In this document: positions 51,603 through 63,951 of the stretch, piece after piece | Position numbering within the stretch: the first letter of the stretch is position 1 | Layout of the letters: the number at the start of each line of letters is the position of its first letter | Assembly: GCA_014529385.2 (NCBI GenBank) | Contig: CM043958.1 | Coordinates: 138,550,398-138,614,397, forward strand | DNA: 64,000 nt | Direction: 5' to 3' | DNA from: Adiantum capillus-veneris | Lineage: Eukaryota; Streptophyta; Polypodiopsida; Polypodiales; Pteridaceae | Translations under genes and position numbers: made by a program | The notes under the pieces: model-generated | What the model saw: only the letters and a program-made list of their open reading frames with translations | Database searches by the model: none | Told to the model about the DNA's origin: nothing

Positions 51603-53755
51603 AGGGCGAAATGTCTACATCCAGTTTTCTTCTCATACAGAGCTTACTGTTCCAGAGCAGTCTGGACAACCTCGGAGACAACATGAGCAGGTATTTCGAT
51701 TCTTCTTTTTCTCCTTGAGGACTCTCTATTGTCTCCTCCTCTGCCTTTCTATATTCTGTTCTATTCTTCTTTTCTTCACCGTGTTTTCTTGCTGGCATTT
51801 GCATGATTTGAACTCCAGGATTCGCTACCCAACCGTATTCTTCTTGTCACTATTCACAACCCCTTGTATCCTATTACAGTGGACGTGCTGCATCAAGTAT
51901 TTTCTCCTTACGGATTTGTCGAGAAGATTGTCACATTTCAAAAAACAGCTGGTTAGCTACAGTCTTGTCTTTCTCTCGTTTCTTGTCATCATTTTAGTGC
52001 TTTCCAAGACTAGAGAATGTTTCCTTTCTTCCTTTTGTTGGATTTGTGCTCGAAGTGTTTTATATTAAGTATTTGAGAGGCTGGCAATATTTACAGCTAT
52101 GGAGCGTTGCTAAATCTTGAACACCTGCACTAATTTGTGATTCTCTCATAACCGTTAGAGTACTTTCTGGTAGGGGTCCAAGCTCTGGTGCAGTTCTCCT
52201 CACAACAAGGAGCGATGCAAGCAAGAAACACTGTGCAGGTAATTACACAGCATTGTTGAAGTTTCCTTGAGTCGCATGTCAAGTGTACATCACATGCTCT
52301 TTGCTCTGGCAGGGCCGGAATATTTATGACGGGTGCTGTACATTAGACATACAATTCTCAAAGTGAGGATCTATGTGCTTCGGAAGAGGGAGATCTTTTG
52401 CCTTCTTTGCTTGTGCACTAATGTTATTTTCATGTTCTGGTTTCAGCCTTTCAGAATTACAGGTTCAATTAAACAATGATCGTACAAGGTAAGGCACTTG
52501 AACGCTTGATAACTTTGGCCTAATTAGGCTTTATGTTTAACTAATTTTAAAGTTGAAGCAGGGATTATACAAATGCGTCATTGCCGCCTGATTCTGGAAT
52601 GGCAAGTTCTGAGTTTTGCCATTTTATTGTCTTTGCACTATTTGATAAGCATAAATAAAACTTTAGCTGCCTTTTGAATCTTGCAGCCGTTTTATGGAGA
52701 GAATGGGAACATTTATGGCATGCAGCCGGCAGTTTCTCGTCCAGGTACTTCATGTTTTGAAGGAGCTAATGATAGATAAGCCTCCTGTTGAAGAAAAGGA
52801 AGCTAATTGTTGTTTTTCACTGTTTCAGTGCCCTATCAACAGGTGTGATCCTTTTCTTCAGGATTACTTGAGGTCTGCCTCTATGTTAAATATCCTGCTT
52901 TGAGTTCTAATTCTTGCTGGTTTAGATGCCTCTTGGTGGAAGCTCTGCAGCAGCTGCTATGTTTGGGGGCGTTCTGCCCCCTGGAATATCTGGTAGCAAT
53001 GACAGATCCACACTTATTGTATCCAATCTCAATGCTGAGGTACATCACGTGAGCGCTCATCTGCAGTAGCTTTTATTTGACAAAGAACCATCTAGATTGT
53101 CCTTTGTTTGAGATGCTTGTTCTGATGATCTACTTTGTGCAGCAAATGGATGCAGACAAATTGTTTAATCTGTTCTCCAATTATGGAAATATATTGCGCA
53201 TTAAGTTTCTTCACAACAAGCCTGACCATGCTCTTGTACAAATGGGTGATGGACTGCAAGCTGAACTTGCTGTACATTTCTTAAAGGTAAGCAGTCAAAT
53301 CCTGATTCATGTGTGCACTAGTTGTTGTTATGGTTAGTGTGTAATTTAGGAAGGTACATTTGCAGGGCGCATTGCTGTTCGGAATCAGGATGGAGGTCAA
53401 CTATTCAAAACACTCTCAGATAAACCCCTCCTCAGATACACATGATTATTCTTGTTCAAACCTGAATCGATTTAACCGGAATGTGTCCAAAAATTTGCGG
53501 TACTGCTGTGCTCCAACCAAAATGATTCATGTTTCTAGCCTCCCAAATGATGCGACCGAGGTGGATATCACTGCACACCTTGCACCCCATGGAAATATCA
53601 CTGAGGCAAAGGTTTTCGAGGCCAATGGAAAAAAGCAGGCGCTTGTGTTGTTTGAGAGTGAGGAGGAGGCAACTGAAGCGCTTGTATGCAAGCATGCAAG
53701 CCTTTTTCAGGGGCAAACCATTCGACTGGCTTTCTCAAAGTCAACAGCTGTGTAG
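51603..53755 (+). CDS. PTBP3-like: Polypyrimidine tract-binding protein homolog (plant PTBP3 type), end of RRM1 to stop
   Basis: Eleven exons: 51603-51690, 51819-51951, 52174-52238, 52313-52362, 52447-52488, 52562-52601, 52687-52744, 52829-52842, 52926-53039, 53143-53286 and 53366-53755 (TAG). All phases join without a stop. Exon 1 gives GRNVYIQFSSHTELTV, the end of RRM1; exons 2-5 give RRM2 (NRILLVTIHNPLYPITVDVL, VFSPYGFVEKIVTF, GVQALVQFSS, IYDGCCTLDIQFS); exons 9-11 give RRM3 (STLIVSNLNAE, LFNLFSNYGNILRIKFL, DHALVQMGDG) and RRM4 (KMIHVSSLPNDATE, KKQALVLFESEEEA). PTB proteins bind pyrimidine-rich RNA and regulate splicing in the nucleus, and translation. Exons for the N-terminus and most of RRM1 are not in view. 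No inactivating change is seen, so it may be a live gene. Confidence 0.9.
52602..52686 (+). other. GC-AG intron of the PTB gene
   Basis: Reading frame continuity (…DSGM then PFYGENG) requires the donor ATG|gcaagt at 52602. Using the GT four bases later would leave one extra A and break the frame. gcaagt is the consensus for the minor GC-AG class. The acceptor is cttgcag at 52680-52686. Confidence 0.75.
52829..52842 (+). other. 14-nt microexon of the PTB gene
   Basis: tgccctatcaacag, between acceptor ctgtttcag and donor gtgtga, adds VPYQQ and keeps the frame. Skipping it would shift the frame before RRM3. Confidence 0.75.
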
Positions 53756-55522
53756 CAAAGATAAAGCTTTAGACCAACACCGTATGGTTGAGGAAGTTGG
53801 CTAGCTTTTGTAACCTATCATTTTTGAAATTTGGTTTTTCCAGAACCAATACATAGAAAAGATTCTAGGCTTTCTCAAATAGCAAAAAAGCAAGCTCTTT
53901 GAATGTTAGCAGAGCTTTGATAGTGTGTTGCCATTTGAGCTGCACAGAAAAGATTGAAATTTTGTAATTAGCTTTAGATTTGTGATTGGGTGGATTAAAA
54001 GCTTGTCTGGAGCTGGCTGGAGTTTGTCTTGACTCATTTTATCCAGTAAACTTGGTTGTTTGACAATTGATGCCATAAAGATGGAATGTATTTTAGCTGA
54101 TGGAGTAGATGGTGTATGAGGTGCAGTTGTTTTAACTTGCCATACGTAATGACAAATTACTTGAGTCAAATTACTCTTATGCAATATCATATCAGGACTT
54201 GATATTTTAGGGCAATGCCTCAAAAGAGTGTCAATGTAACTAGACCCGTGAAGATCAAAGTTGTGGCATGTGTGAGTGTGCGCGTGCGCGCACAAGAAAG
54301 GGTGTGGGGAGATTGAGGCTGCTCATCCTTGTTGGTTTTAATGTTGAGAAGTACTGTCTTGAGACTAGTACTGATATGTGTGGTTTATTTTTGATGTTGA
54401 GAAGCACTATATTGTGCCTAGTACAGGTGGCCTGCCTAGCTAATGCAGGCGAGACGTCTACAGTGCACGAGTGGATGATGTCCGTGATGGTAGGTGTTTA
54501 TTGCTGAACTCGAGTGAGTTTTTACATGCTTTTTGCGTCATTTTATTTTGTAGGCAAGCTTACAGATGGTGGTTGTACCCGAGGACACGAAGGCTTTTGA
54601 GAGGGTGCAGAAGTTCTTGGTTGATTGGATTCTAAAAAGTTGTCTGCCGGTTGGGCATGCTTAGCTGCTTACCTAGCAATTGCGAATCCTCAGCATTATA
54701 GTCCTTGAAGCTTTGTAAGTACAGTGGTTTAACTGTAGTTATCCTGAACTACATGATTCTGTAAGAAGGTGATCTTAACCTGTATATTTTATTGTAGTTT
54801 ATTTTGTAAAAGTTGCCGTCAATTGGCAGCTCCATTATGAGCTTGTGTATATGCATTCGAAGTAAAAATTCTCTGATCAGCTAATTGGTTGCCTGAAGGA
54901 TTTGATTCATGTTCAGTTCCCACATTGTGGTCTGAATCTCTGCTGGAAGTTAGGATTAAGAAGAATTTCAGGCTCATTTGGTCTCAGATCTTGATTCATT
55001 GCAACAAAGTAGTTACGCTGGTGCGTATGGAGTTTATTTTTGCTACGTTGTGTGAGTAGTCCATTTTTGGTCCTGCAACTTCTTGCGTAATCGATTTAAC
55101 TTTCTCCCCATAGTCCAATGAGTTTTGAAAGAAACTACCATGATTTCTTGGTATTTAGCTTCAGTGGCTTGAATTCCTCTTAGGTACACTATTCAACAAC
55201 CCCTTACATACACTTGCTCCAGTCAACTGGTTATTCTCGTTGGTTCAATTTTCATGCGTTTGCTAGTGTGCGAATTGTCGGCTAAAATTATAGATCATAT
55301 TCTTGGTTGCTTGTGGGCTTGAGGCTTAAATTGACATGCAGAAACATAATCATGAGTTATATGGTGCATTTGGTGATGTTCATTGGAGTGTGAAATTTAA
55401 TGCACGTGAACGTGCAGGTGCGCATGTCCAGCATAACAAAGGACAATATTCCACTGGTGAGTGTTTTGGACTTGCATATTTTATGTATCATAGGAAAGAG
55501 AAATAGTCGGCTTTTCTTGAGA
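53756..55522. other. PTB 3' UTR and downstream non-coding DNA
   Basis: I see no gene. The first few hundred bases are AT-rich and presumably include the 3' UTR. 54268-54300 has a gtgtgcgcgtgcgcgc alternating purine/pyrimidine run. Short open frames do not resemble known proteins. Confidence 0.4.
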
Positions 55523-55836
55523 ATAAACTTCCATTGTAAATGTAGAAGACCTGACAACCTTGTAATCTTTCAAGCTATACTACCTGGGTCCATCACAGTT
55601 TTTTGGGTTGCCAATTGTAGCTCATCCCCTTTATTAGACATGGTTTTCACGGTCTTGCTGTTGTCAGTACTTTGAAGTGATAAACTTCCATTGTAAATGT
55701 AGAAGCCTTGACAGCCTTGTAATCTTTCAAGCTATACTACCTGGGTCCATCACAGTTTTTTGGGTTGCCAATTGTAGCTCATCCCCTTTATTAGACATGG
55801 TTTTCGCGGTCTTGCTGTTGTCAGTACTTTGAAGTG
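55523..55836. repeat. 157-bp tandem duplication
   Basis: 55523-55679 and 55680-55836 start ataaacttccattgtaaatgtagaag and end cagtactttgaagtg, with only a few differences, so the duplication is recent. Confidence 0.95.
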
Positions 55837-57920
55837 ATATGGCTATATAGTTTTTCTCTTTTCCGCTTCCGCATTTCTGTCTTCGTCTGCTCCTAATATT
55901 CTCAACATGCATGCGTAATTTTTTTTGACTTTAGTCACTTTAAAACCTGAAATTTACAAAATTAGTAAAACGGCCCGAGTATGAAATGTGCTCGTTTTCC
56001 TGCAGCCTAAGTAACAACCTCTGAGGGGGATCTCTTGAAGGTCGTGTTTATGTATATGTGGTCTTTTTGATACATGTGATCTTAAGATATGTGGTCTTTT
56101 TGTTCATATCTTAAGATGCATGTGATCGCCTACAAATGATAGATATCTGTCTGCAAATGGTCTAATGCGGACACATGCTTGAATCTTCCTTGAGAGAAGC
56201 ATCAAGGTGGAGGCATCTTGTTTCCAAGCGTCTTTGTTCTCGTCCTGCGGTGAAGTGAGAGCCATTGGTAGGAAATGAGCAATCCCTTCTTGGCTAGGCT
56301 TTAGTGAGACGCTCAAACAGCTTTCTGAGCTGAGCTTAACTTTTACATGCCATTAGATTAAAAATCAATTTCAATGGTTATATCATGTTATGAACTTCTA
56401 CTCTTTTCTTACAGCAAGCACCGTGTCCAATTTATGAGACTCGCAACCATCCTTAAAGACAGTAGTACGATTGCCAAAATCGGGATTCAGGGCCATTTTA
56501 GTGGCCATAATCACTTCAGCACTTCCCAATCATTGCATCCTATCTCTGCACATTGCAGGAATTTGCACAATCAATTATTCTGACCATACAATCAATTATC
56601 TGACTACGATTGCTGTGTAGCATACTAGCCTCCCTCCCCGATTTTGATGGGAAATGTCCCTTGGTGACCTTTGCTTGCAATGTGCTCCCACCATGGCTCT
56701 TGGGCTCCGGAGGTCGCATGCAATACAGGGAATTGTTACCAAGGGATACTTACGTCCATGAAGCTCGTTTTGCTAGTTTTTGACTTCAATTCTTGCTTGG
56801 ACAAGTACTCATGGTTCCACACCCTATCGCTGCATTAACTTTTGATACATGCATATGGCAAAAGTTCATGGGGATGGAAAACGGAGTTTGGCATGTGATT
56901 TTTTCTCGAGGTTGGCCAAGGTCCGAAAAAATATTCAGAATACAATTTTTTCCAAGAACTTGGGAAATCTACACATGGAAACTTGTAGAGGTAAATTGAC
57001 TATAATTGAAGGTTAAATTTCATTAAATTTTGTTGATAAACCTAGATTTTTCGGAGCATTGATTAGAAGCTATGTAAAAGCTTTGGTAGTTCAAACCACA
57101 ATAAATTTAACATGCAAGGGACTTGCTTTAAGTAGTCTAAATGCTCGTCAAAAACCAACCAAACAATGCTAAAGTTTCTATCATGCAAATCGAAGAGGCA
57201 GTCGAAGTTGGGACAACACAATAAAGGTTGCTTTGATTTGTGAGCCCTGTATATATGTACATGCACATGTAGGCACCATTGTTGTTACGGTGTCATTGTT
57301 GATTGCATGTGAATTTTGTAGCTATACACCTAATGTTTGGGGATAATAATTTCCCTACATTTTTCCCTTTTAAAATTTGCACAAATGTCCCATTTTTAAG
57401 AATTTCACACTATTTTCTTGTTATATTAGGTGGGCTTTACTCTTTTCTTCTTGCTCTCAACCAACATTTTTGAATGGGTATAGGCATGTGTAAGTTGAGC
57501 TTAATGCCATTAGTTGGGTTGGATAATTGTCTTGAATTCTTGTTTGTCCCTCTCTTGTTTTCCCTCTAACTAGATTTAATGGATAACCTGATGATGGTTG
57601 CATGACCATTATGTGGCACAGACAGTAAAAAGGACACTAAAGATATTTTGACAAAATAGTCTTGATAATAAATAGCAGATTGCCTTTGAATATCTAGTTT
57701 GTACACTTTCTGTCTACACCATGTGTACTACAAAGGTTGCAAAGCATGAGTCACTTTTCCTTGTTGGCAGCCTCAAAAGACTATGCAACTAGTCATGCTT
57801 TGTACCAGGACGATGACAACAACCTTAGGGCTCCCTTAGCTTTTTCCATTAATGTACTACACTTTGTCTTTGTTCTCTAGAGCATCTTTTCTCCTTGATC
57901 TTTGAGTGCGCATTTCAACA
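55837..57920. other. Non-coding, AT-rich
   Basis: No gene recognised. 56078-56128 contains acatgtgatcttaagatatg and catatcttaagatgcatgtgatc, which together form a small inverted repeat. Confidence 0.4.
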
Positions 57921-57955
57921 ATCTAAAAGCCTAACAATGATATCAAAGTAGTTAT
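57921..57955 (+). other. Possible relic LTR end and primer site
   Basis: caatctaaaagcctaaca is followed by atgatatcaaagtag, similar to an LTR terminus (…ACA) with a decayed tggtatcagagc. No coding region of a retroelement is readable nearby, so this is weak. Confidence 0.25.
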
Positions 57956-58670
57956 AGGCTTTGTGGTTACATCATTGACACTCTCTAAGCTCAATCTTCC
58001 CATTTGGGATGAGCTTTGTGGGGCATTTGCAAGGCAAAAAATTCTTTTGAGCTAGGCATTACCCTTGTTTTAACCTCCATTTTTATTTTGGCTACCCATG
58101 CAATTTTGTCCTTTTGTGTTAAAAGTTTTGGTAGTGCTCTTTTTAAGACAAATTTAGGAATTTTAGGAATTATTCAAGTCCCATTTTTTATAATGTTGCT
58201 AAAAAATTAATTATCTTTTTGTAGTTTCAACTATCATCTATTTGTGGGCATACTCAATTAAATTCCTTTTTTTGTTTAGATAGCACCTACATTTTGACAT
58301 ACCTTAGCTATTTGTATGGGATCCTCACTTAATAATATTCTCTAGATGATGTGATGTACTCTGCTCTATTCATAACATAATGAGGACTTTAGAGTTCTTG
58401 GACGTCATTTTGATGCTTATTAATGAGTTCAATTTAGGGCATTTGGAGGTCTTTTTGGAAGGAGTTTGATCCTTGTTACCTATTGAAAATCCATACAGCT
58501 AAGAAATTGTTAAAACTAATGGTCTTTTTGGTGGGGAAAAACATATATTTGATTGTAATTAGACGTGAAAAATGAATTTATACATGGAAACCAAGTAAGT
58601 AGCATAGAGATTTTAGGTATAACAAGCGCTTTCTAAAGTACCAAGAATCTAGCATGGCATGTACAAAAAG
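57956..58670. other. Non-coding stretch
   Basis: AT-rich with T runs. A 64-codon hydrophobic open frame at 58016-58210 has no recognised relative and is probably chance. Confidence 0.35.
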
Positions 58671-58677
58671 GTGTGTA

Positions 58678-58805
58678 GGCTCGAACTTAAGTTCGAGCCT
58701 CCACACTTGGCTCTCGAATGGAGCCTCTACTAGGTACAAAAGTGGTAGAGGGTAAAGCTCTACTTGATAGAAGAATGTGTGGAGGCTCGAACTTAAGTTC
58801 AAGCC
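58678..58805. repeat. Pair of 22-bp palindromes
   Basis: ggctcgaacttaagttcgagcc at 58678-58699 is a perfect palindrome. 58784-58805 is the same with one change. Both are followed by tc[c/t]aC-type sequence (ctccacac, ctctacgc), so the whole about 106-bp unit is a direct repeat. Confidence 0.85.
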
Positions 58806-58844
58806 TCTACGCTTGCTAGATACAAAGAGGGAAATATAAAATAG

Positions 58845-58872
58845 ATGTGTGTGTGTGTGTGTGTGTGTGTTT

Positions 58873-58920
<48 letters not shown>
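58845..58920 (+). repeat. Compound (TG)n(GA)n microsatellite
   Basis: About 13 tg units, then ttgagagtga and about 20 ga units. Confidence 0.95.
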
Positions 58921-58923
<3 letters not shown>

Positions 58924-59327
58924 TGATAATAGAGGGAAATTTCTTGCTAGCATTGTGCCTTGAAAATGCTTTTACACTGTTTGCGTGCAAAAGCTTGTCT
59001 TAGATGGGGAAAGTTTCTTTATATAACCAAGAGAGATAGTGTGACTTAAGAGAGGGCTTAAAGTGTGGCAATCAATATGTGTCTCCCGTCCAGCTACATG
59101 TTTGCCTTATATGAGCTTCTTCAATCATCTCTAGTATGCTATTAGTGATGAGCAAGGAAACAAACCTATGCATAAGGTTGCACCTTTGTTGGCGCTCTTA
59201 GCACCACATGTTTGATAGCTCAAGACAACACCTATCAACTTTACTAGCTTTGTCACCAAGTTCAAGAACAAACTATATTGTCCCCTTTGACTAGCAGGCA
59301 GACGAACACTAATTTGATAACTGATGT

Positions 59328-59331
<4 letters not shown>

Positions 59332-59403
<72 letters not shown>
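59332..59403 (+). repeat. (GA)n microsatellite, about 36 units
   Basis: A pure ga array. The upstream 130 bp does not match the LINE C 3' UTR, so it is not evidently a LINE tail. Confidence 0.95.
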
Positions 59404-59406
<3 letters not shown>

Positions 59407-60060
59407 CCAACCCCATTGTGCCAAGCCTTGCAAGGATGCATGTGATGCTGCATCAATTCAAATCTTAGGTGAGAGAGAAGAAGCAGAGCTCGCATGCTGC
59501 AGTTGGTACCCTCACCCTCCATGAACAGGAAGATCAAGTAGCATTGCATGCAGCACGAAAGGCTTTGATAGCTCAACACGACATGCTTCTGTGAAGCGAT
59601 AGCTCAGCACAACATGATCTATGAATGAAATCGAATGCAAGCCGATTGTTGGGGTTCCAAAACCATTGTCAAAGATTGTTCTGAAATCTTTTCAGCTGCA
59701 CATGACTAATGATCAGTGAGCTCAAAACAAGAGAGCAGGAAAGTGGAGATAGCAAGAAAAAAGAGCTCTTACTGTGCAAGATTGTGGTGTCACACATGAC
59801 AAACAGATCGGCTCGCATGCGAATCCGCATCCTCCAAGAGCACGAATAGCTTTCCTGCAGGCAAAGCTTTTTTGTGTAGTAGTGTTGTTCCCAATTGACT
59901 CGCCCACCTGCATTGCTGAAGGCCAGTGCTTTCATAGCTTGTTAGATAGCAGTGACAACATGCCCCGCTCCTTGCTGTCATATTCGACGTCCGACAAGTT
60001 TGAAATTCAAATTACAGTGAAGTGGAACTCGCAATAAAGTGAACCCTACAGCCTTGCAAA
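59404..60060. other. Non-coding stretch
   Basis: Short open frames on both strands only. The words gaaaggctttgatagctcaacacgacatg and gcgatagctcagcacaacatg recur loosely at 59559-59615. Confidence 0.35.
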
Positions 60061-60079
60061 TTTGACTCTCAATCATAGA

Positions 60080-60540
60080 AGTAAAGGGAACCCTACTTTT
60101 GAGGCAAGCCTTGGATCGGTCTCAAGTTCGAGTAACAAGCCTTGCAAGCATGCTAAAAGAGATCCAACCCTAAACCCTTGGAAGCAAGCCTTGGATCGTT
60201 CGAATGAGCATGCTTGCAACCTGAAGTTCAAATGAGCAAGTCTTGCAACATGCTAAAAGGGATCGAACCCTAAAGCCAGCCTTGGATCGGCCTCAAGTTC
60301 GAATGAACACGCCTTGCAAGAATGCTAAAAGGGATCAATCTCAAGTTTGAATGAGCAAGCCTCGAAAGCATGCATTGGCATTTGGACTTTGATAGTATCA
60401 TGTGGCCTTCGGTGGAATTTGGGAGCATGCTCCAACCTTGGAAGCATGCTTTGGTGTTTGGAGTTGGGGAGTATTCTATGGCCTTTCGCAGAATCTAGGA
60501 GCATTCTTTGGACTTTGGACACTCCACTTTAGAGTGCTTA
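60080..60540. repeat. Degenerate tandem repeat array
   Basis: Units of roughly 60-90 bp built from aagccttggatcg, ctcaagttcgaatgagca, gccttgcaagcatgctaaaagggatc and aaccctaaa occur five or six times, in decreasing order. No coding role. Confidence 0.6.
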
Positions 60541-62524
60541 TACAATAGCCTCCAAAGGCTCAACATTTTCCTGTCACAAAAATTTGGTTCTAGAAAACAC
60601 GAGGATTAAAGTTTTTGCCATCAATAAATTGTTGCATGTCTATAGTGTGTAGACTGTGTATTGTAACACTTCTTGTTTTGTCTTTGTCATCAATAGAACA
60701 AGGATAACCACATGGTTGAATACCATGTACATTTGACGAGGCTCAACCTAGAGTTTGGGCTTTGAGTTGTGTTTTGCCACGATAGCTACTACTAGAGAAT
60801 CACGCTTCAGGATGAAGGTTCAAGAGTATTCATTTCTAAACAAGTTTGTAGTTTTGAGTTTCAAAATATTATCGTCATAAGTGATTTTACTAGTCCATGC
60901 AAACCACTGAAAACCTCCTCTTAAGAAATAGAGAACAACAAGAATTGTCCCGTTTTTGTGCATTTTTCCCAAAATTCCTAAATATGTCTTTTTTGTAGAA
61001 ATGGGTGCCTTTCCGTCTATTTTGGGGTGTGCTATATAGCATAGGTTGATTTGGACTCATTATTCGTTTATATAAACAACCTTGCATTAAGTGAAATCAA
61101 TGACCAGGACTGATTTGACATTGCATGAGGGCTTGTTGCGAGCACACTGCCACCTTTGATGACTTTTTATGCACATTCACTTTTATATAATGGTGGGCTA
61201 TCAAGGAAGTAAGATGGTAATAGCTACCAACTATGGGCCTACATGATGCATCATGTAGAAGTTTCTAAGGGTCTATGGAATGTTACACATGGTATTGAAG
61301 TTCCCCTAAGGTACATAAACATTGCATAGCAAAGTTTAAATGTTATCGTGGAAGATTCTTTGCAAGTTTTAGGGTAGCTTCATGTTTTGTTGTACTATAG
61401 TGAAGGTGTTGCAAAAGTTGTGAACCTACTCTTGAGCTTGTTTGATGGAATGAGTAGCTAGAGATCAAAGATATGAATAAAGGTGACTCCACAAACAATT
61501 TTGGGCGTTAAGGTGAGTGTTTGAAGGAGCAGTTAGTTAGTCTTGCAATTAAGATTGCGGCAAAGGAAATATGCCGCAATCTAGCTATTGCAAGAAATCC
61601 AAAGACGTATGAGATGAATGTAAAGCTTTGCATGTGCTATTTATTGCAAGATGGTTAGTCTTGTAATTCAAGATTAGCTTGTATTGGATGCTGCAAAAGA
61701 GACTCAGAAGAGACACTTCAATGTTCTTATTGCAGATGCCTCACCTTTACATGATGTAAAAGAGGCTAAGAAGAGAGATGCTAATATTTTTGTTGCAGAT
61801 GTATCTCCTCCTAATGTAAAAATAAAAAATACTGCACTAAGAACAAATTGTGCAGTACTAATATGACCCTTCCGTGCATGATGCCTATTTTCTAGTTGCT
61901 ACAACTTTACATGTTTGGCATTTTGAGATTGGTGCATCATTTGTCACATGTTCACATCTCTTAAGTGTGTGGCTATGAGAGATACAACCACTTGTCTCAA
62001 GAATTCTTGTTATCCCATCAAGGTAGTTGGTAAGTTATGCTTACCACTACAAATGACAGCTCTTTTGGACTTTGATCTTATGTATGCGTGAGATGAAAAT
62101 GATCTATCTTTGTATTTACTCATGCCAGTTTTTTCATTGCTTCAAACGTTGTGGAAGACACATGTATAATTCATGATCTTAGCTATGCTTATTGAGTTTT
62201 GGCATTTAGTAGCTTGTGGGTTGTATTAAGTTAGTATATTTGGAAAAGTGACTATTGCACATGTCGTTTCTGACTCAAAGATTGTGTTTTAGGCACTAAA
62301 GTTTAGCATGAACACTGTGGTGAAACCACATTGTGTTCAATTGATTTTCACCGATTTTTTTTTTGCTTGCAAAAAAATTGGCACAATTGCCACATTGCCT
62401 TGCTTGCACCTTCTACCTATGTATATGAATGGGGGACATTTAGTATAGGACGCTTTAATAAGAGCCACAAACAAATTTTAGATTGTGCATACTAGTGATG
62501 CTTTTGGGTGTAAAATATAAAATC
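60541..62524. other. Non-coding, AT-rich
   Basis: No gene recognised. 61690-61820 holds two degenerate copies of a unit ending gttgcagatg..tc(a)cct. It is an open frame of 60 codons by virtue of the repeat only. Confidence 0.35.
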
Positions 62525-62771
62525 ATATGGTCATTGCCTTTAGTTTGTAGAAATCATTGGTAATCACTCAAGGAGGCATGGGTATGTACTCTTAAAACAA
62601 AGGTGAAAATGTAACTGTGTATTAAGCAATCAACTGCTAGAGCTAAAAATATGGTCATTGCCTTTAGTTTGTAGAAATCAGTGGTAATCACTCACGGAGG
62701 CATAGGTATGTACTCTAAAAACAAAGGTGAAAATGTAACCGTGTATTAAGCAATCGATTGCTAGAGCTAAA
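62525..62771. repeat. 124-bp tandem duplication
   Basis: 62525-62648 and 62649-62771 both start atatggtcattgcctttag and end agagctaaaa, with about eight differences. Confidence 0.95.
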
Positions 62772-63894
62772 AATATGCTAGGATTGAGATATGGACACCC
62801 TTTGTTCTTGTTGGGGGGGGGGGGGGTGTTAAGACAATTTGATATAATTTTGGTTGAGTGTGGCATAGAATACCAATGTATAGCGGCTTACAAGATGATA
62901 TTTTGAGGAAAAAAAGGTGTCATAAAAATAACATGATGTATGGTTATTTGGACTATGTAATTGCGCTATTTCAGAATCACAAAAAATTGGATGAAAAGGT
63001 TGCAAAAATGTATCTTTGCTTGGTACAATTTGGAAAGAGAGGATTAAAGATTTGTAAAAAAATGTACTTTAATTATCAAAGACGTAGTATACTTGGAAGA
63101 TGCTATGCAATCTATGCTTTCATGTACTAAGTAGACAGATTTACACACATTACATGTATGACACTTTGTTTCCTCTTTTTAATGGTGGAAAATCACATGT
63201 AGAGTGTAACGAGGCAAAAAATTAGCCACTCTGAACTTTTAGAAGATCTACGGATTAACCTATTGCTTATGTGGATGTATCAAATTTACTTGGTGAAAAG
63301 AGAGAAAAAAGATAAGGATATAGAGATATGACTGGTGCAACCTATATTTGATTCTCATTGGATGCACCCTGCCCCCTGGTTGATTGTATTTGTTCAAGCC
63401 CTCACCATGCAGCTTATCTCTTAGATTGTTATAAGGTAGCAATTTTAAGTATCAATTCTCAAGAGAGTCTTGTTTTTATGGACAAGGCAGTAAATATAAA
63501 AAGTTGGTTGGTCATAATGCACTCAAAGCTTGATGTCGTTGCGAAGAGTGACACGAGTGATTACCATGTGAAAAAAGGTCACTAGTACTAAGTGGATTCA
63601 TAAGCAAACATATCCTAGATGGAGGCATTATATGCTGTATGGCTAGGGTTGTGAAAAAAGGTTAAGTTCACAAATAAAGCTTTGATTTTGATGAGACCTT
63701 TTCTTCAAGTTGTTTAATGATTATCATTTAAAAGGTATTCCTGATGGATTAAAAAAAATTAAAAGGTGCTCCTAATTCAAAGATTCCACTAAAAAACAAG
63801 AAAAGTGATGCGTTAATCTATAGCACGTAATGACAGACAATGACGAAGCACATAGATTTGTAGCAATATTATATAAGACATATGAATACAACCT

Positions 63895-63951
<57 letters not shown>

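Noticed and set aside
57921-57955. A copia-type LTR element
   Set aside because: Only a weak primer-site-like word is present; no integrase or RT is readable, so I list it only as a possible relic.
58016-58210. Hydrophobic 64-codon frame
   Set aside because: It looks like two membrane helices but lies in AT-rich DNA with no homolog I know, no clear promoter and no conserved neighbour.
60080-60540. Spaced repeats that could suggest a CRISPR-like array
   Set aside because: Units and gaps are irregular and degenerate, no cas gene is present and the DNA is plant nuclear; it is a decayed tandem repeat.
62858-63130. Basic 90-codon frame
   Set aside because: No recognisable domain and no neighbouring support; composition is that of AT-rich random sequence.
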